Assembly (NCBI GenBank): GCA_018660265.1
Contig: JABJKS010000011.1
Coordinates: 1 to 64,000, forward strand
Source of the DNA: Rhodospirillaceae bacterium
GTDB lineage: Bacteria > Pseudomonadota > Alphaproteobacteria > GCA-2731375
DNA length: 64,000 bases
Direction: 5' to 3'
Below are positions 41,850 to 51,408 of the stretch, one piece after another. Every line of letters begins with the position of its first letter. Position 1 is the first letter of the stretch. A program made the translations under genes and the position numbers. The notes below the pieces were generated by a model. It was given only the letters and a program-made list of their open reading frames with translations. It made no database searches and was not told the origin of the DNA.

Positions 41850-42620
41850 CTAGTTTCGGTAGGACGGGTCTGCCGCGTCCAGCATACGCAACAAAGGTGC
41901 CCAGGCCAGGTCGGCGATGTTCATGCTCATATTTGCCATTTGGTTGTGGACGTTCTCTATCGCCGCGTTCGAGGGCATGTTCAGTTTCACGCCGCCCGAC
42001 AGGGCGCGTATTTGCATGCTGCAGGCCCGTTCCATCGCAAACATGCGCAAAAAGGCGGCCTGGATATTTTCGCCGCAGGTCATGGTGCCGTGGTTGCGCA
42101 GGATCATGTTGTTGGCAGTGCCCAGGTTCGCGACCAGCCGCGCCCGCTCGTCAAGGTCAAGGGCGATACCTTCATAGTCGTGATAGGCCAGATCACCAAT
42201 CAATGTCATGGCGGTTTGGGTTATGGGCAATAAACCGTCTGCCTGGGCCGATACAGCCGTGCCGTCATCGGTGTGCAAATGCATGACGCAACCAGCATCC
42301 GGGCGGGCTGCATGTACGGCACTGTGAATGGTGAAGCCGGCGGGATTGATATCGTAATCGGTTTCGGAAAGAACCTTGCCGTCGATATCGACCTTAACCA
42401 GGGAAGATGCCGTAATCTCGTGGAACATGTAGCCCAGGGGGTTGATCAAAAAGACTTCGCCACCGTCAGGGCCGGTTTCGCCTGGGACACGGGCGGAAAG
42501 ATGCGTGAAGATCAAATCCGTCCAGCCATAATGGGCGACCAGACGATAGCAGGCTGCCAGATCAGTTCTGGTCTGCCATTCGGTTTCGCTGACATTTTCC
42601 TTCATTCGAACGACGTTCAT
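41850..42620 (-). CDS. class II aldolase/adducin family protein
   Basis: 256 residues of the class II aldolase fold. The zinc site is shown by the HLHTDD cluster in GCVMHLHTDDGTAVSA and the second pair near ILRNHGTMTCG. Other landmarks are LIFTHLSARVPG and FLINPLGYMFHEI. Family members cleave phosphorylated sugars (FucA, AraD) or act on related compounds. Here the metal-binding histidines are present but the substrate is unknown. It shares its strand with the ligase and dioxygenase genes upstream and may be the last gene of that catabolic transcript. Confidence 0.87.
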   Translation of the reverse strand: MNVVRMKENVSETEWQTRTDLAACYRLVAHYGWTDLIFTHLSARVPGETGPDGGEVFLINPLGYMFHEITASSLVKVDIDGKVLSETDYDINPAGFTIHSAVHAARPDAGCVMHLHTDDGTAVSAQADGLLPITQTAMTLIGDLAYHDYEGIALDLDERARLVANLGTANNMILRNHGTMTCGENIQAAFLRMFAMERACSMQIRALSGGVKLNMPSNAAIENVHNQMANMSMNIADLAWAPLLRMLDAADPSYRN

Positions 42621-42697
42621 GACATTTCCCCATTTTTTCGATCGCGCCCTTTGTGCGGGCGATGCCTGGCCAGGATAATGCCTGATGACAAATTTGG

Positions 42698-44245
42698 CTA
42701 GTCCCGCGCCGGGCCCGGAAACTGTTCACGCAATACGCGCTTCAGGGGTTTGCCGGTTGGATTGCGGGGAATTTCATCGACAAAGACCGTGCCCTTGGGC
42801 TGTTTGAAGCGGGCCATCTTGCCGTCGCAAAATTGCAGCAGGTCCGCTTCCGTCAGCGTCTCATCCTTGCGTACAACGACCGCGAAGGGGCTTTCCACCC
42901 AGCGTTCACTGGGCTGGCCGATCACAGCCACGTCGGCCACGCCCGGATGTTTGAGGATAACGTTCTCCAGTTCGGCGGGATAAACGTTCTCCCCGCCCGA
43001 GATGATCATGTCTTTGACCCGGTCATGAATGGTGATGAAACCATCTTCATCCCTAAGGGCGATATCGCCCGTATGCAGCCAGCCATCGCGAATGGTTTCC
43101 GCCGTCGCCTTCGGATTGTTCCAATAGCACTTCATATTGTGGGCGGCCTTGACCAACAATTCCCCCGGCTCACCCGGGGAAACGTCATTATCGTTTTCGT
43201 CCACCACACGGATCGATGCATGGAAGAAGCCCTTGCCGGCGGAACCGATCTTGACCATGGCATCGTCTGGACTGAGAACGGTGGCGGTGCCGCCCGCTTC
43301 CGTCAGGCCATAGGCCTGATGGATTTCAATGCCGATCTCCTTGTAGCGTTCGATCAGGCTGACGGGCACGGGTGAGGCGCCCGAGAGGATGGAGCGTAGG
43401 CTGGAGACGTCATATTTCTCAAACTCCGGCACCATCAGCATAAAATTCAACATCGCCGGCACCATCAACGACGTGGTGATCTTTTCCGTTTCGGTGACCT
43501 CCCACATCAATTTGGGGTCGAACTGACGCAGCAATACCGCCGTGCCACCGGAGTACAAGGTGAACATTATCGGCAGCAGGGCACCCACATGGAACATGGG
43601 CAGGGCAATGGAATAACGATCCCGGATCCTGATATCGGTGGAGGCAGTGAAAGACAAAATGGCCCAGGTCATGGAATTGTGGGTGTGCAAGGCCCCCTTG
43701 GGCAGCCCGGTGGTGCCGGATGTGTACATGATAAAAAGATCATCATCATCACCGGTATCCGTGGCCGGCGCATCGGCGGAGCTTTGTTGAGTGATGTCTT
43801 CGTAGTCCTGGGCGAAGGGGTTCCGCGCTTTCCCTTCACTCAACTCTATCCAATGTTTGATCTCGGTGGCGTCCCTCCCACGGCTGTGGAGTTCGGTCGC
43901 TACTTCAGCAAAATCACTGCCATAGATCATGGCAATGGCACCGGCATCCTTCAGGATAAAGCTCAACTCGTCCGCCACCAGGCGCCAGTTCAATGGCACG
44001 ATAATGGCACCGATCTTGGCCAGACCGTAAAAGCTTTCCACATATTCCGTGCTGTTCATCATCAGGATGGCCACGCGGTCACCTTTTTTGATGCCCAGGT
44101 CTGACATGGCGTTGGCAAGTTTGTTGGCGCGCCGATCAAGCGCCTGAAAGGTAAAGCGCTGCCCGCTTGCTGTATCGACCACCGCTTCCATATGCGGGGT
44201 CACATGGGCCCGCTTGCCCAGGTAAAGACCAATATTGTTCTGCAC
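42698..44245 (-). CDS. AMP-forming acyl-CoA synthetase (long-chain/aryl type)
   Basis: 515 residues of the ANL superfamily. The P-loop is MYTSGTTGLPKGALHTH (about residue 170), followed by HQAYGLTEAGGT, WLHTGDIALRDEDGFITIHDR and the catalytic lysine region NPTGKPLKRVL. It activates a carboxylic acid to its CoA ester with ATP. Position between an aldolase-family gene and the ring-hydroxylating oxygenase genes suggests an aromatic or medium-chain acid substrate, but this is inference. It starts 67 bases after the beta-subunit gene. Confidence 0.9.
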   Translation of the reverse strand: MQNNIGLYLGKRAHVTPHMEAVVDTASGQRFTFQALDRRANKLANAMSDLGIKKGDRVAILMMNSTEYVESFYGLAKIGAIIVPLNWRLVADELSFILKDAGAIAMIYGSDFAEVATELHSRGRDATEIKHWIELSEGKARNPFAQDYEDITQQSSADAPATDTGDDDDLFIMYTSGTTGLPKGALHTHNSMTWAILSFTASTDIRIRDRYSIALPMFHVGALLPIMFTLYSGGTAVLLRQFDPKLMWEVTETEKITTSLMVPAMLNFMLMVPEFEKYDVSSLRSILSGASPVPVSLIERYKEIGIEIHQAYGLTEAGGTATVLSPDDAMVKIGSAGKGFFHASIRVVDENDNDVSPGEPGELLVKAAHNMKCYWNNPKATAETIRDGWLHTGDIALRDEDGFITIHDRVKDMIISGGENVYPAELENVILKHPGVADVAVIGQPSERWVESPFAVVVRKDETLTEADLLQFCDGKMARFKQPKGTVFVDEIPRNPTGKPLKRVLREQFPGPARD

Positions 44246-44312
44246 CCTACATACTCCCTGTCAGACAAAGGCTTTTCGCCTATCGCGTTTTTGTAATTTT
44301 GTTTTTCCAGAA

Positions 44313-44786
44313 TTATAGGGGAATGGCCAACAGGGTGTCGATCTTGTCACTATCGAGCACGACCAATTTCCTGGCGAACAAAGGCTGGCTGCCGGAGACA
44401 TCAATCTCATCCAGGTAACGGCCACTGACGAACAGATCCTGGCTACCATCGATCATGGTGCGGACCACCAAAAACGCCGCTTCAGCCTGAACCAGGCCGT
44501 CCGCCGCACCGGTTATGCGCGGGTTGGAAATAATATGGCGATAGCGCTGGGGTTCGTAGATATTGGCCTTGCGCAGGGCGGTAATCCGGTCTTCCATCAT
44601 GTTGCGGTTACGGGCATCGATGATACCGATGGGCAGGCCGCGGGCATGATTGAATTCTGTGCTGATGCGATAGCTCGCCGTTTCCGTAAACAGCGCCGGC
44701 CAGCGTTCCAGATCATCGCTGTCGATACAGTGGGCATAGTCCGCCAGTAAACCGGCGACAACACCATGATATGCCGCGCTGTCCAT
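44313..44786 (-). CDS. aromatic-ring-hydroxylating dioxygenase beta subunit
   Basis: 157 residues with the NTF2-like small-subunit fold: LLADYAHCIDSDDLERWPALF, YRISTEFNH, RHIISNPRITGA and SGRYLDEIDV. It starts directly after the stop of the alpha gene, the normal alpha-beta order, so this pair makes a complete terminal oxygenase. A reductase and ferredoxin are not visible in the window. A separate beta gene without alpha is at 15442-15993. Confidence 0.9.
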   Translation of the reverse strand: MDSAAYHGVVAGLLADYAHCIDSDDLERWPALFTETASYRISTEFNHARGLPIGIIDARNRNMMEDRITALRKANIYEPQRYRHIISNPRITGAADGLVQAEAAFLVVRTMIDGSQDLFVSGRYLDEIDVSGSQPLFARKLVVLDSDKIDTLLAIPL

Positions 44787-46052
44787 TCAGATATCCATGA
44801 TCTTGCGATAGGCTTTCCAGAAGCCCCGGATCGAGGTTTCCGTGGCCCGGCTTTCCTGGGATGCCGCGCCATCGCCGCCCATCTTCACGACGGATGTCTC
44901 ACCCCCCGTGCCCGGCAATGCGCGCTGGATCATGGCACCGACGGCACCGTCCTCCATGGAAATATAGCCGGCTGGGCCAATAAAGTTGGCTTGCAACAGA
45001 CGCAGATCCGCCAGTTCGTCGTCGTCATCTTCGAAACCATAGTTGGTCCAGACAATATCCGTGCGATCCACGCCACGGGGTACGATCTGACGCACCACCA
45101 ACGAATTGCGCACCTGTTGCAGGACAAGGCCGGGGAAGACGGTAAGAATTTGTAGGGTGATGCCGTCGTCAAATTCATCCCGGCCGCCCAGCAATGCCGG
45201 TGCCTTCAACCCGAACTCATCCGTATCCGCGCGCAGCTTGGCGTTGTCGTAATCGCCATCGCCACTATCGTCCTTGGGGTTATTGGCGGTCTTATCCAGC
45301 ATGGAATAGCTGACATGATGGCCGCCGCTTTCATCCACAATGATGCCGCCCTTTTGCGACAGGCGGTTGAGGCGGAAGGTGGTAAAGAACAGATGCAGGA
45401 TCGATGCATGATAAGGGTCTTTGACGTTCTCGAAATATAGTTTCCAATTATTGCGCATGGTTTGGGTGTAGTACCCCAGCACCTTCAAGGGCCTGGGCAG
45501 GACGCGATGGATGCGCGACACAATATCGGGGCCCAGATAATCCTCCAGGGGCGGGACCTTTGCATCGAAGCTGCCGAATACCAGGCCGGCCAGCGTGGCG
45601 ATGTACAGGCGTTGCAGGCCATGCTCTTCGCGCTTGAAATCATCGGGCATGCCGCCTTCACCGTTGACCCCGTTCTGGAAGGCGACGCCCGTTAGGTCGC
45701 CGTCTTCATTGTAAGACCAGGCGTGATAGACACAGGTAAAAGCCCGCGCATTGCCAAATCGTTCCAGGCACAACAGGGCCCCGCGATGGGCGCAACGGTT
45801 TTCAAACCCCTTGAGGCTGCCGTCCTTGCCCCGCACCAGCACTACCGGCACATCGCCCACGAATGTGGTTTTGTAGTCACCGGGATTTGGAACCTCGCAT
45901 TCAAGTCCCAGAACATTCCAGGTCGGTCCCATGAACAGGCGTTCCCGTTCCCGTTGGTAAATCTCGTCGTCGTCGTACAGGCTATAGGGCACTTCCGTCA
46001 GGCCATCATTGGGCCAGAACGTTGTAGCCTTATAAGTCGATGCTTTCGTCAT
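44787..46052 (-). CDS. aromatic-ring-hydroxylating dioxygenase alpha subunit
   Basis: 421 residues. The Rieske cluster motif is CAHRGALLC and CVYHAWSYNEDG, and the catalytic iron site is in NVKDPYHASILHLFFTTF with the histidine pair. The region after the iron site has acidic insertions (NPKDDSGDGDYDN and EDDDDELAD) that are not common in the family. It probably hydroxylates an aromatic or benzoate-like substrate together with the beta subunit directly downstream. Its start overlaps the stop of a GFA gene by four bases, tying the oxygenase to the zinc proteins and LLM enzyme upstream. Confidence 0.93.
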   Translation of the reverse strand: MTKASTYKATTFWPNDGLTEVPYSLYDDDEIYQRERERLFMGPTWNVLGLECEVPNPGDYKTTFVGDVPVVLVRGKDGSLKGFENRCAHRGALLCLERFGNARAFTCVYHAWSYNEDGDLTGVAFQNGVNGEGGMPDDFKREEHGLQRLYIATLAGLVFGSFDAKVPPLEDYLGPDIVSRIHRVLPRPLKVLGYYTQTMRNNWKLYFENVKDPYHASILHLFFTTFRLNRLSQKGGIIVDESGGHHVSYSMLDKTANNPKDDSGDGDYDNAKLRADTDEFGLKAPALLGGRDEFDDGITLQILTVFPGLVLQQVRNSLVVRQIVPRGVDRTDIVWTNYGFEDDDDELADLRLLQANFIGPAGYISMEDGAVGAMIQRALPGTGGETSVVKMGGDGAASQESRATETSIRGFWKAYRKIMDI

Positions 46053-46519
46053 TCGATGGCCGCATGAAATCTTGCTAGGCTGTCTGGTGGCCAGACGTCT
46101 TCCCGGCGGTAATATTGTTCGAAAACCGGGTTACCATCAGGCAACTGCAGCCAGGGCTGTTTCGATTGGGTCCAAATATGGATGTCCGGCGAAAATGCCT
46201 GTTGGTTATCAAGAGTGGTGGTGCGGACGAACCAAAATTTTGGCGATGAATATTCCGTCCAGATAGAGGTGCCGCATTGGGGGCAGAAATGAGTGGTGCT
46301 GGTTGCTCTTCCCGCCGGTAATGTGTGCGATGACAGCTCCCCCGACAACAATTCCACGCGATCTTTCTCAATCCAGGCATTCGTGGCAAAGGCGCTACCA
46401 GTGATGCGCTGGCAATCGGTGCAATGGCAGGCGTGTACGGTGATCGGCGCGCCGGCCATGACATAGCGCACCGCGCCGCAGGCACAGCCGCCCGGTTCTT
46501 TGGCATCTGATTTCGTCAT
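46049..46519 (-). CDS. GFA family zinc protein, tandem copy 2
   Basis: 156 residues of the GFA fold: GGCACGAVRYV, ACHCTDCQRITGS and FCPQCGTSIWTEYS give the two zinc sites. It is a clear paralogue of the gene directly upstream (46516-47010), sharing these motifs and the FVRTTTLDN-type and W-L-LxDxxPVFExYY blocks. The two overlap by four bases (ATGA). The reaction is not known; GFA members include glutathione-formaldehyde enzymes, which could fit demethylation by the adjacent oxygenase, but this is speculation. Confidence 0.87.
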   Translation of the reverse strand: MTKSDAKEPGGCACGAVRYVMAGAPITVHACHCTDCQRITGSAFATNAWIEKDRVELLSGELSSHTLPAGRATSTTHFCPQCGTSIWTEYSSPKFWFVRTTTLDNQQAFSPDIHIWTQSKQPWLQLPDGNPVFEQYYRREDVWPPDSLARFHAAIE

Positions 46520-47010
46520 CCCGCAACCGCCTCAGCAACCGCCCTATAACGTGCCAGTTTCTCCGCCGGCCAATCCGTTTCCCGATCATAATAGTTTTCG
46601 AATACCGGCACAGCATCCGATAAATTCAGCCACGGCTGCTTTGATCTGGTGAAGATATGCATATCCGGGGGATAGGCGGTTTGATTATCAAGCGTGGTCA
46701 GGCGAACAAACCAAAAGCCGGGTGAATATTCCGTCCAGATAGATGTGCCGCAACGGGGGCAGAAATGCACCGTGCTGCCGTGCTCTCCCGTCGACAGTTT
46801 GCACGCCGTTAGGTCACCGGACAGTAATTCTACCTCTGTCTTCTCTATCCAGGCGCTCAGTATGAAGGCGCTGCCGGTCAGGTGTTGGCAATCCGTGCAA
46901 TGGCAGGCATAGGACAGAATTGGCGTTGCGTTCATGACATAGCGCACCGCGCCACAGGCACAGCCGCCCAGTTCTCTTGCCTCCGCTGCCTGTAGCTTAG
47001 TCGTCACCAC
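46516..47010 (-). CDS. GFA family zinc protein, tandem copy 1
   Basis: About 164 residues from the GTG at 47010, which overlaps the end of the LLM gene; a longer frame upstream would lie entirely inside that gene. Zinc sites are GGCACGAVRYVMN, ACHCTDCQHLTGS and FCPRCGTSIWTEYS. The strong likeness to the next gene shows a tandem duplication. Overlap at both ends points to translational coupling with the LLM oxidoreductase upstream and the second GFA gene downstream. Confidence 0.85.
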   Translation of the reverse strand: MVTTKLQAAEARELGGCACGAVRYVMNATPILSYACHCTDCQHLTGSAFILSAWIEKTEVELLSGDLTACKLSTGEHGSTVHFCPRCGTSIWTEYSPGFWFVRLTTLDNQTAYPPDMHIFTRSKQPWLNLSDAVPVFENYYDRETDWPAEKLARYRAVAEAVAG

Positions 47011-48154
47011 CGGCGACCTTTTTGCTGTGGCGGTCGATCTCGTCCTCCACCGCTGCCTGGGCTGCGCCGACAAAAACTTCCCGGTTCTTGTGGCTGTAAC
47101 TATACGAGGTGCGGCGCAGGTCGTTCTTTTTGTTGAAATGGGGGATCACATAACGGGCCATCAATTCAAAATGCTCCAACGTCGCGTCGAAGTCGGCCCA
47201 GTTGTGGGCCAGCTCCAAAAACACGCCAAAGCCGCCCGAACCTTTGATCAGCTTCTCAATATGGCGGATGGCATCATCAGGATCGCCGATCACCGCCATA
47301 CCTTCCGTGGTCAGATATTCATAGGCATCGTCAATCTCTGCCGGCACGATGGGGAAGGTGGCGATGTCGCGAAAATATTGCGCCCAGGGCTCCAGGCCAT
47401 GTTCCACGTTCTTCTTTGCCTGTTCCCGGCTGCGGGCCACATGGGCCAGGGTGACCACGCGCCATTTGTCCCTGTTCACCGTATGGCCGTTCTCTCGCGC
47501 CGTATCCTCGCACAGCTTCCAATTGCTGGCGTGCGCCGCCAGCGCCTCATCCGATGTGCCGCCGATGGACAGCATGCCCAGGCCGTGCTTGCCCGCCGCC
47601 AAAGCACCGGCAGGTGATCGGGCGCAGGCCACGGCCATTTCGATGCGCGGGTGGGTATAACAGGGCAGCTGCATTTGGGCATCGCGCAGCTCGAACCAAT
47701 CCGTCTTCATGCTGATCTGTTCGCCGTCCAGCAAGGGGATAATGGCATCCAGCGCCTCGTTCATCATGCGCCGTTGGTTTGCCGGTTCAATGCCCATGCG
47801 AAAGGCATCGCCCACCAGCGCACCAGGGCCGACGCCAAACATGGCCCGCCCCTTGGTCATATGATCCAGCTGCACCATGCGCCCGGCATTGGTAAAGGGA
47901 TGATGATAGGGCAACGATGATACACCCGTGCCCAGGCGGATATGCTTGGTCCGCTCTGCCGCAGCGGCAATGAACAGATCCGGTGCGGCAATAATCTCAT
48001 AGCCGCCCGAATGATGCTCCCCGATCCAGGCTTCGTTGTAACCAAGGTGGTCCAGATGCTCCACCAACGCCATGTCCCGATCCAGGGCCGCCGTGGGGTC
48101 TTCATCCACTGTGTGAAATGGTGCCAGAAAAATGCCGAAATCCAACTTGCTCAT
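46997..48154 (-). CDS. LLM class flavin-dependent oxidoreductase
   Basis: 385 residues of the bacterial luciferase-like monooxygenase family: FGIFLAPFHTVDEDPTAALD, LVEHLDHLGYNEAWIGEHHSGGYE (residues about 30-53), LGTGVSSLPYHHPF and FGVGPGALVGDAFRMG. These enzymes use reduced flavin from a partner reductase to oxidise or cleave substrates, including Baeyer-Villiger and C-S oxidation. It is the first gene of a minus-strand run with two GFA genes and an oxygenase, so it probably belongs to the same pathway. It is divergent from an acyl-CoA synthetase. Confidence 0.9.
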   Translation of the reverse strand: MSKLDFGIFLAPFHTVDEDPTAALDRDMALVEHLDHLGYNEAWIGEHHSGGYEIIAAPDLFIAAAAERTKHIRLGTGVSSLPYHHPFTNAGRMVQLDHMTKGRAMFGVGPGALVGDAFRMGIEPANQRRMMNEALDAIIPLLDGEQISMKTDWFELRDAQMQLPCYTHPRIEMAVACARSPAGALAAGKHGLGMLSIGGTSDEALAAHASNWKLCEDTARENGHTVNRDKWRVVTLAHVARSREQAKKNVEHGLEPWAQYFRDIATFPIVPAEIDDAYEYLTTEGMAVIGDPDDAIRHIEKLIKGSGGFGVFLELAHNWADFDATLEHFELMARYVIPHFNKKNDLRRTSYSYSHKNREVFVGAAQAAVEDEIDRHSKKVAGGDD

Positions 48155-48328
48155 GCTCGTTACCTCTTATCTGAATAAATTTCTCTGAATAATTTTCCTT
48201 TATCATAGCCAATTCCGGGCCAGTTCCATCGGCATTTTTCTTGTTCATCTGAAACGATTGCTTCCCGCTTTCATCTGCGCGGCAAGTGACGCTATTCTAA
48301 GGTCAGTGTTTTTTGTGGGAGCGGTCGA

Positions 48329-50305
48329 ATGAGCGGGTTTGTCTGGCGGGCGGAACCTTCCGTAATCGCCGAGAGTAATATTCAACGGTTCATCGAAACC
48401 CTGGGCGCGGGGGACTATGATGATCTGTTGGCCAAGGCCGCCGCCGACCCCGACTGGTTCTGGGATCAGACCATCCGCTTCATGGATTACCGATTTGAAA
48501 AACCTTATGACCAGGTCCGTGATCTGTCTGACGGTGCCCCTTGGGCCAAATGGTGCAAGGGTGGCACCACCAATGCCACGCTGAATTTTCTGGACAAACA
48601 CCGGGGCACGCCGACCTATCAAAAAGACGCGGTTCGTTTTGAGGCGGAGTCGGGCGCGGTGCGTGCCTGGACCTACCAGGAACTGGACCGTCAGACCTGT
48701 CGCCTGGCAGCCGGCTTGCAATCGTTGGGCCTGGGGCCCGGCGACAAGGTTGGCATCTATATGCCCATGGTGCCCGAAGTGGTCGCCGCATTTTTTGCCA
48801 CGGTCAGAATTGGTGCCGTGGCGGTACCGCTGTTTTCAGGCTTTGGTCACGAGGCCATTGCCACCCGTTTGAATGACGCGGGTGCGACCGCCGTCATCAC
48901 CATTGATGGCACCGTGCGCCGTGGCCGGCCCATTCCCATGAAGCCGGTGATGGATGATGCCCTGGCCAATGTGCCGACGGTGCGCCACCAGGTCGTGCTG
49001 CGCAGCAATGATGAGGAGCTCGAAGACCTCGAAGACCTCGAAGACCTCCCCTGGCAGGACGACCGGGATCATGACTGGGCCAGTCTGGTTGCGGATAAGC
49101 CAGACGATGTGCCCGCCGTCATCGTCGATGCCGAACATCCTCTTCTTCTGGTCTATACCTCCGGCACCTCGGGCAAACCCAAGGGCACGATCCTGACCCA
49201 TGTTGGTTTCCCGGTAAAAATCGGCTTTGATCTGTTAGTCTGCATGGACCTGAAGCCGGAAGACAAGATGATGTGGATCAGTGATTTCGGCTGGGTTGTC
49301 GGGCCCATGATCACCACGGTCTGCACCATGGCGGGGGCTACAATGGTGCTGGTGGAAGGTACGCCCGACTATCCCGAGCCGGACCGCATGTGGCGCTTAT
49401 GTCAGGAGCAGGAGGTCAGCTTCCTGGGCGTTGCCCCGACCACCATTCGCGGCCTGATGCGGGGCGGTACGGATGATATTGAGAAATGGGATCTCTCCGG
49501 CCTGCACGTCGTTGCCTCGACCGGCGAGCCTTGGACCGATGAAGCCTGGAACTGGTGCTTTGAACATGTCTGCCACCGCCGCGTGCCGTTGTTCAATTGG
49601 ATTGGCGGTACGGAAATTTCAGGCGGCATTCTGGTCTCCACCATGGTGCATCCCCTTAAACCATGTTGTTTCGGCGGTTCCGTTCCGGGCATGGAAGCAG
49701 ATATTCTGGATGAGGCGGGCCAGCCCACGGCAGCGGGTGAGGTCGGCGAATTGGTTCTACGCGCGCCTTCCATCGGGTTAACACGGGGCGTCTGGGGGGA
49801 CCCGGAGCGTTATATTGAAACTTATTGGAGCCAGTATCCCGGCATCTGGCGGCACGGCGATTGGGCCAGCCGGGATGAAGACGGGCTGTGGTATATCCAT
49901 GGCCGGTCTGATGACACCATGAAGATCGGCGGCAAGCGGACGGGCCCGGCAGAGATTGAGGGCCTGGTCATGGCCACGGGTTTGATAACAGAGGCCGCCG
50001 CCATCGGCCTGCCGGACCCCCGCGCCGGTCAATCGGTGATGTGCGTTTGTATCCCCGCCCCCGGCGTTGCCTGGGATGATGCCACCGCCAATCAGGTTCG
50101 CGATGCGGTCGCTGCCGGTCTTGGCCATGCTTTTCGCCCCAAAGACGTTATTTTCGTGGCCGACCTGCCGAAAACCCGCAACATGAAAATCATGCGCCGG
50201 GTGGTGAAAGCTGCGGTGCAGGGCCAGGACCCCGGTGACCTGACAGCCCTGGTCAACCCGGACGCTGTTGACGAAGTGGCGCGGGCGGCGGGTGCAGCTG
50301 GGTAG
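48329..50305 (+). CDS. acyl-CoA synthetase (acetyl/acetoacetyl type)
   Basis: 658 residues of the ANL superfamily with an N-terminal acetyl-CoA-synthetase-like cap. The P-loop is VYTSGTSGKPKGTILTH, then ISDFGWVVGPM, NWIGGTEISGG, WRHGDWASRDEDG and the C-terminal lysine in KTRNMKIMRRVVKA. GGGAGCGG lies before the ATG. A (LED)-type insert, EELEDLEDLEDLPW, is encoded by a 9-bp tandem repeat at 49019-49045. It is divergent from the LLM gene by 174 bases and may be co-regulated with that cluster. Substrate chain length is not clear. Confidence 0.9.
   Translation: MSGFVWRAEPSVIAESNIQRFIETLGAGDYDDLLAKAAADPDWFWDQTIRFMDYRFEKPYDQVRDLSDGAPWAKWCKGGTTNATLNFLDKHRGTPTYQKDAVRFEAESGAVRAWTYQELDRQTCRLAAGLQSLGLGPGDKVGIYMPMVPEVVAAFFATVRIGAVAVPLFSGFGHEAIATRLNDAGATAVITIDGTVRRGRPIPMKPVMDDALANVPTVRHQVVLRSNDEELEDLEDLEDLPWQDDRDHDWASLVADKPDDVPAVIVDAEHPLLLVYTSGTSGKPKGTILTHVGFPVKIGFDLLVCMDLKPEDKMMWISDFGWVVGPMITTVCTMAGATMVLVEGTPDYPEPDRMWRLCQEQEVSFLGVAPTTIRGLMRGGTDDIEKWDLSGLHVVASTGEPWTDEAWNWCFEHVCHRRVPLFNWIGGTEISGGILVSTMVHPLKPCCFGGSVPGMEADILDEAGQPTAAGEVGELVLRAPSIGLTRGVWGDPERYIETYWSQYPGIWRHGDWASRDEDGLWYIHGRSDDTMKIGGKRTGPAEIEGLVMATGLITEAAAIGLPDPRAGQSVMCVCIPAPGVAWDDATANQVRDAVAAGLGHAFRPKDVIFVADLPKTRNMKIMRRVVKAAVQGQDPGDLTALVNPDAVDEVARAAGAAG
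49019..49045 (+). repeat. in-frame 9-bp tandem repeat in the acyl-CoA synthetase gene
   Basis: Three copies of CTCGAAGAC encode LED three times in a row. Because the unit is a multiple of three, gain or loss would keep the frame. Confidence 0.85.
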
Positions 50306-50334
50306 TCAAGAGCGTGGCGCGACACACTCTAACG

Positions 50335-51249
50335 TTATTCGGCTGCCATGTTGCCCGCTGCCCGCCCTTCGAACAGGTCGGCGTCCCGGCGGATGGCTTC
50401 GACGAACCAGGTCAGAATTGACTGCACTTTGGCTGAGGCGATCATGTCCTTGTGGGTTGCGACCCAGAGGGAGGTCGTCAGGGTTTCCGGGAAGGCGTTG
50501 GCGCGCACCAGATGTGGAGAAGGATCGCCGATACCACAGGGCAGCAAGGCCAGGCCCAAGCCGGCCTCCGCCACGTTGAGCAAGCCGACGAAGGAATTGG
50601 ATTTTAGGACAATGTCCGCCTCCGCCAGGTTTTGCCGCTGCCATTCCCCCACCATGGTCGAGGCGATGGGCGGGCCAACGCCCAGCCATTTGTGTCCGCC
50701 ATATTTTCGCCCCCGGTTATGCTCCAGATACTGCGGCGTGGCGTAGACGCGCATCAGCAATTCACAGGCGCGTTCCCCGGCCAGTTCCGGTGACAAGGCT
50801 TGCGCCGGGCGAATTGTAATATCCGCATCCAACTTCGAAAAATTGACATAGCTGTTGGAGATATTCAGATCCACCGTTGTATCAGGATGTTCGGCCTGAA
50901 AGGCCGCCACATAGCGGGTCAGGCCGGCGGCCGCGATACTGTCAGAGGTGGTGATACGGACGGGGCCGTCCAGTTCCAGGTTCTGCTTGGCGATGGCCCG
51001 GTCAAGGCCACTGACTTGATCGTTGATCGCTTGCAAGGCGCTCAACAGATGGCGGCTTTCCGGTGTCAGGACATAGCCGGTGGCCGTGCGCTCAAACACC
51101 TGCACGCCCTTTTTCTCTTCAAAGCCCGAGATGCGCCGCAGAACGGTGGAATGGTTCACACCAAGGGCCCGCGCGGCACCGCTTAACGTGCCCTGTTCCG
51201 CCACCGCCAGGACATAACGCAGGTCATCCCACATCGCATTGGGTCTCAA
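50335..51249 (-). CDS. LysR-type transcriptional regulator
   Basis: 304 residues. The N-terminal winged helix (WDDLRYVLAVAEQGTLSGAARALGVNHSTVLRRISG, residues about 6-41) has the usual LysR scaffold, and the effector domain begins near residue 90 (PVRITTSDSIAAAGL). The ATG at 51249 is chosen; a second ATG lies five codons in. Its own strand faces away from a cytochrome c'-like gene, and it is convergent with the acyl-CoA synthetase, so either neighbour could be a target. The inducer is unknown. Confidence 0.9.
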   Translation of the reverse strand: MRPNAMWDDLRYVLAVAEQGTLSGAARALGVNHSTVLRRISGFEEKKGVQVFERTATGYVLTPESRHLLSALQAINDQVSGLDRAIAKQNLELDGPVRITTSDSIAAAGLTRYVAAFQAEHPDTTVDLNISNSYVNFSKLDADITIRPAQALSPELAGERACELLMRVYATPQYLEHNRGRKYGGHKWLGVGPPIASTMVGEWQRQNLAEADIVLKSNSFVGLLNVAEAGLGLALLPCGIGDPSPHLVRANAFPETLTTSLWVATHKDMIASAKVQSILTWFVEAIRRDADLFEGRAAGNMAAE

Positions 51250-51408
51250 TTAATTGATGAGCTGTGCATTTTTGCATGGATATCCCTGCAATTATTCGGA
51301 ATACCCAAGCATTGTCGCACAGGATAGGCTAGGACTTCAAAGGCCAAATACAGAGCCTCACCCGAAGCCAAATCGGAACCGAATAGCCAACAAAAAGGGG
51401 AGCGTAGA

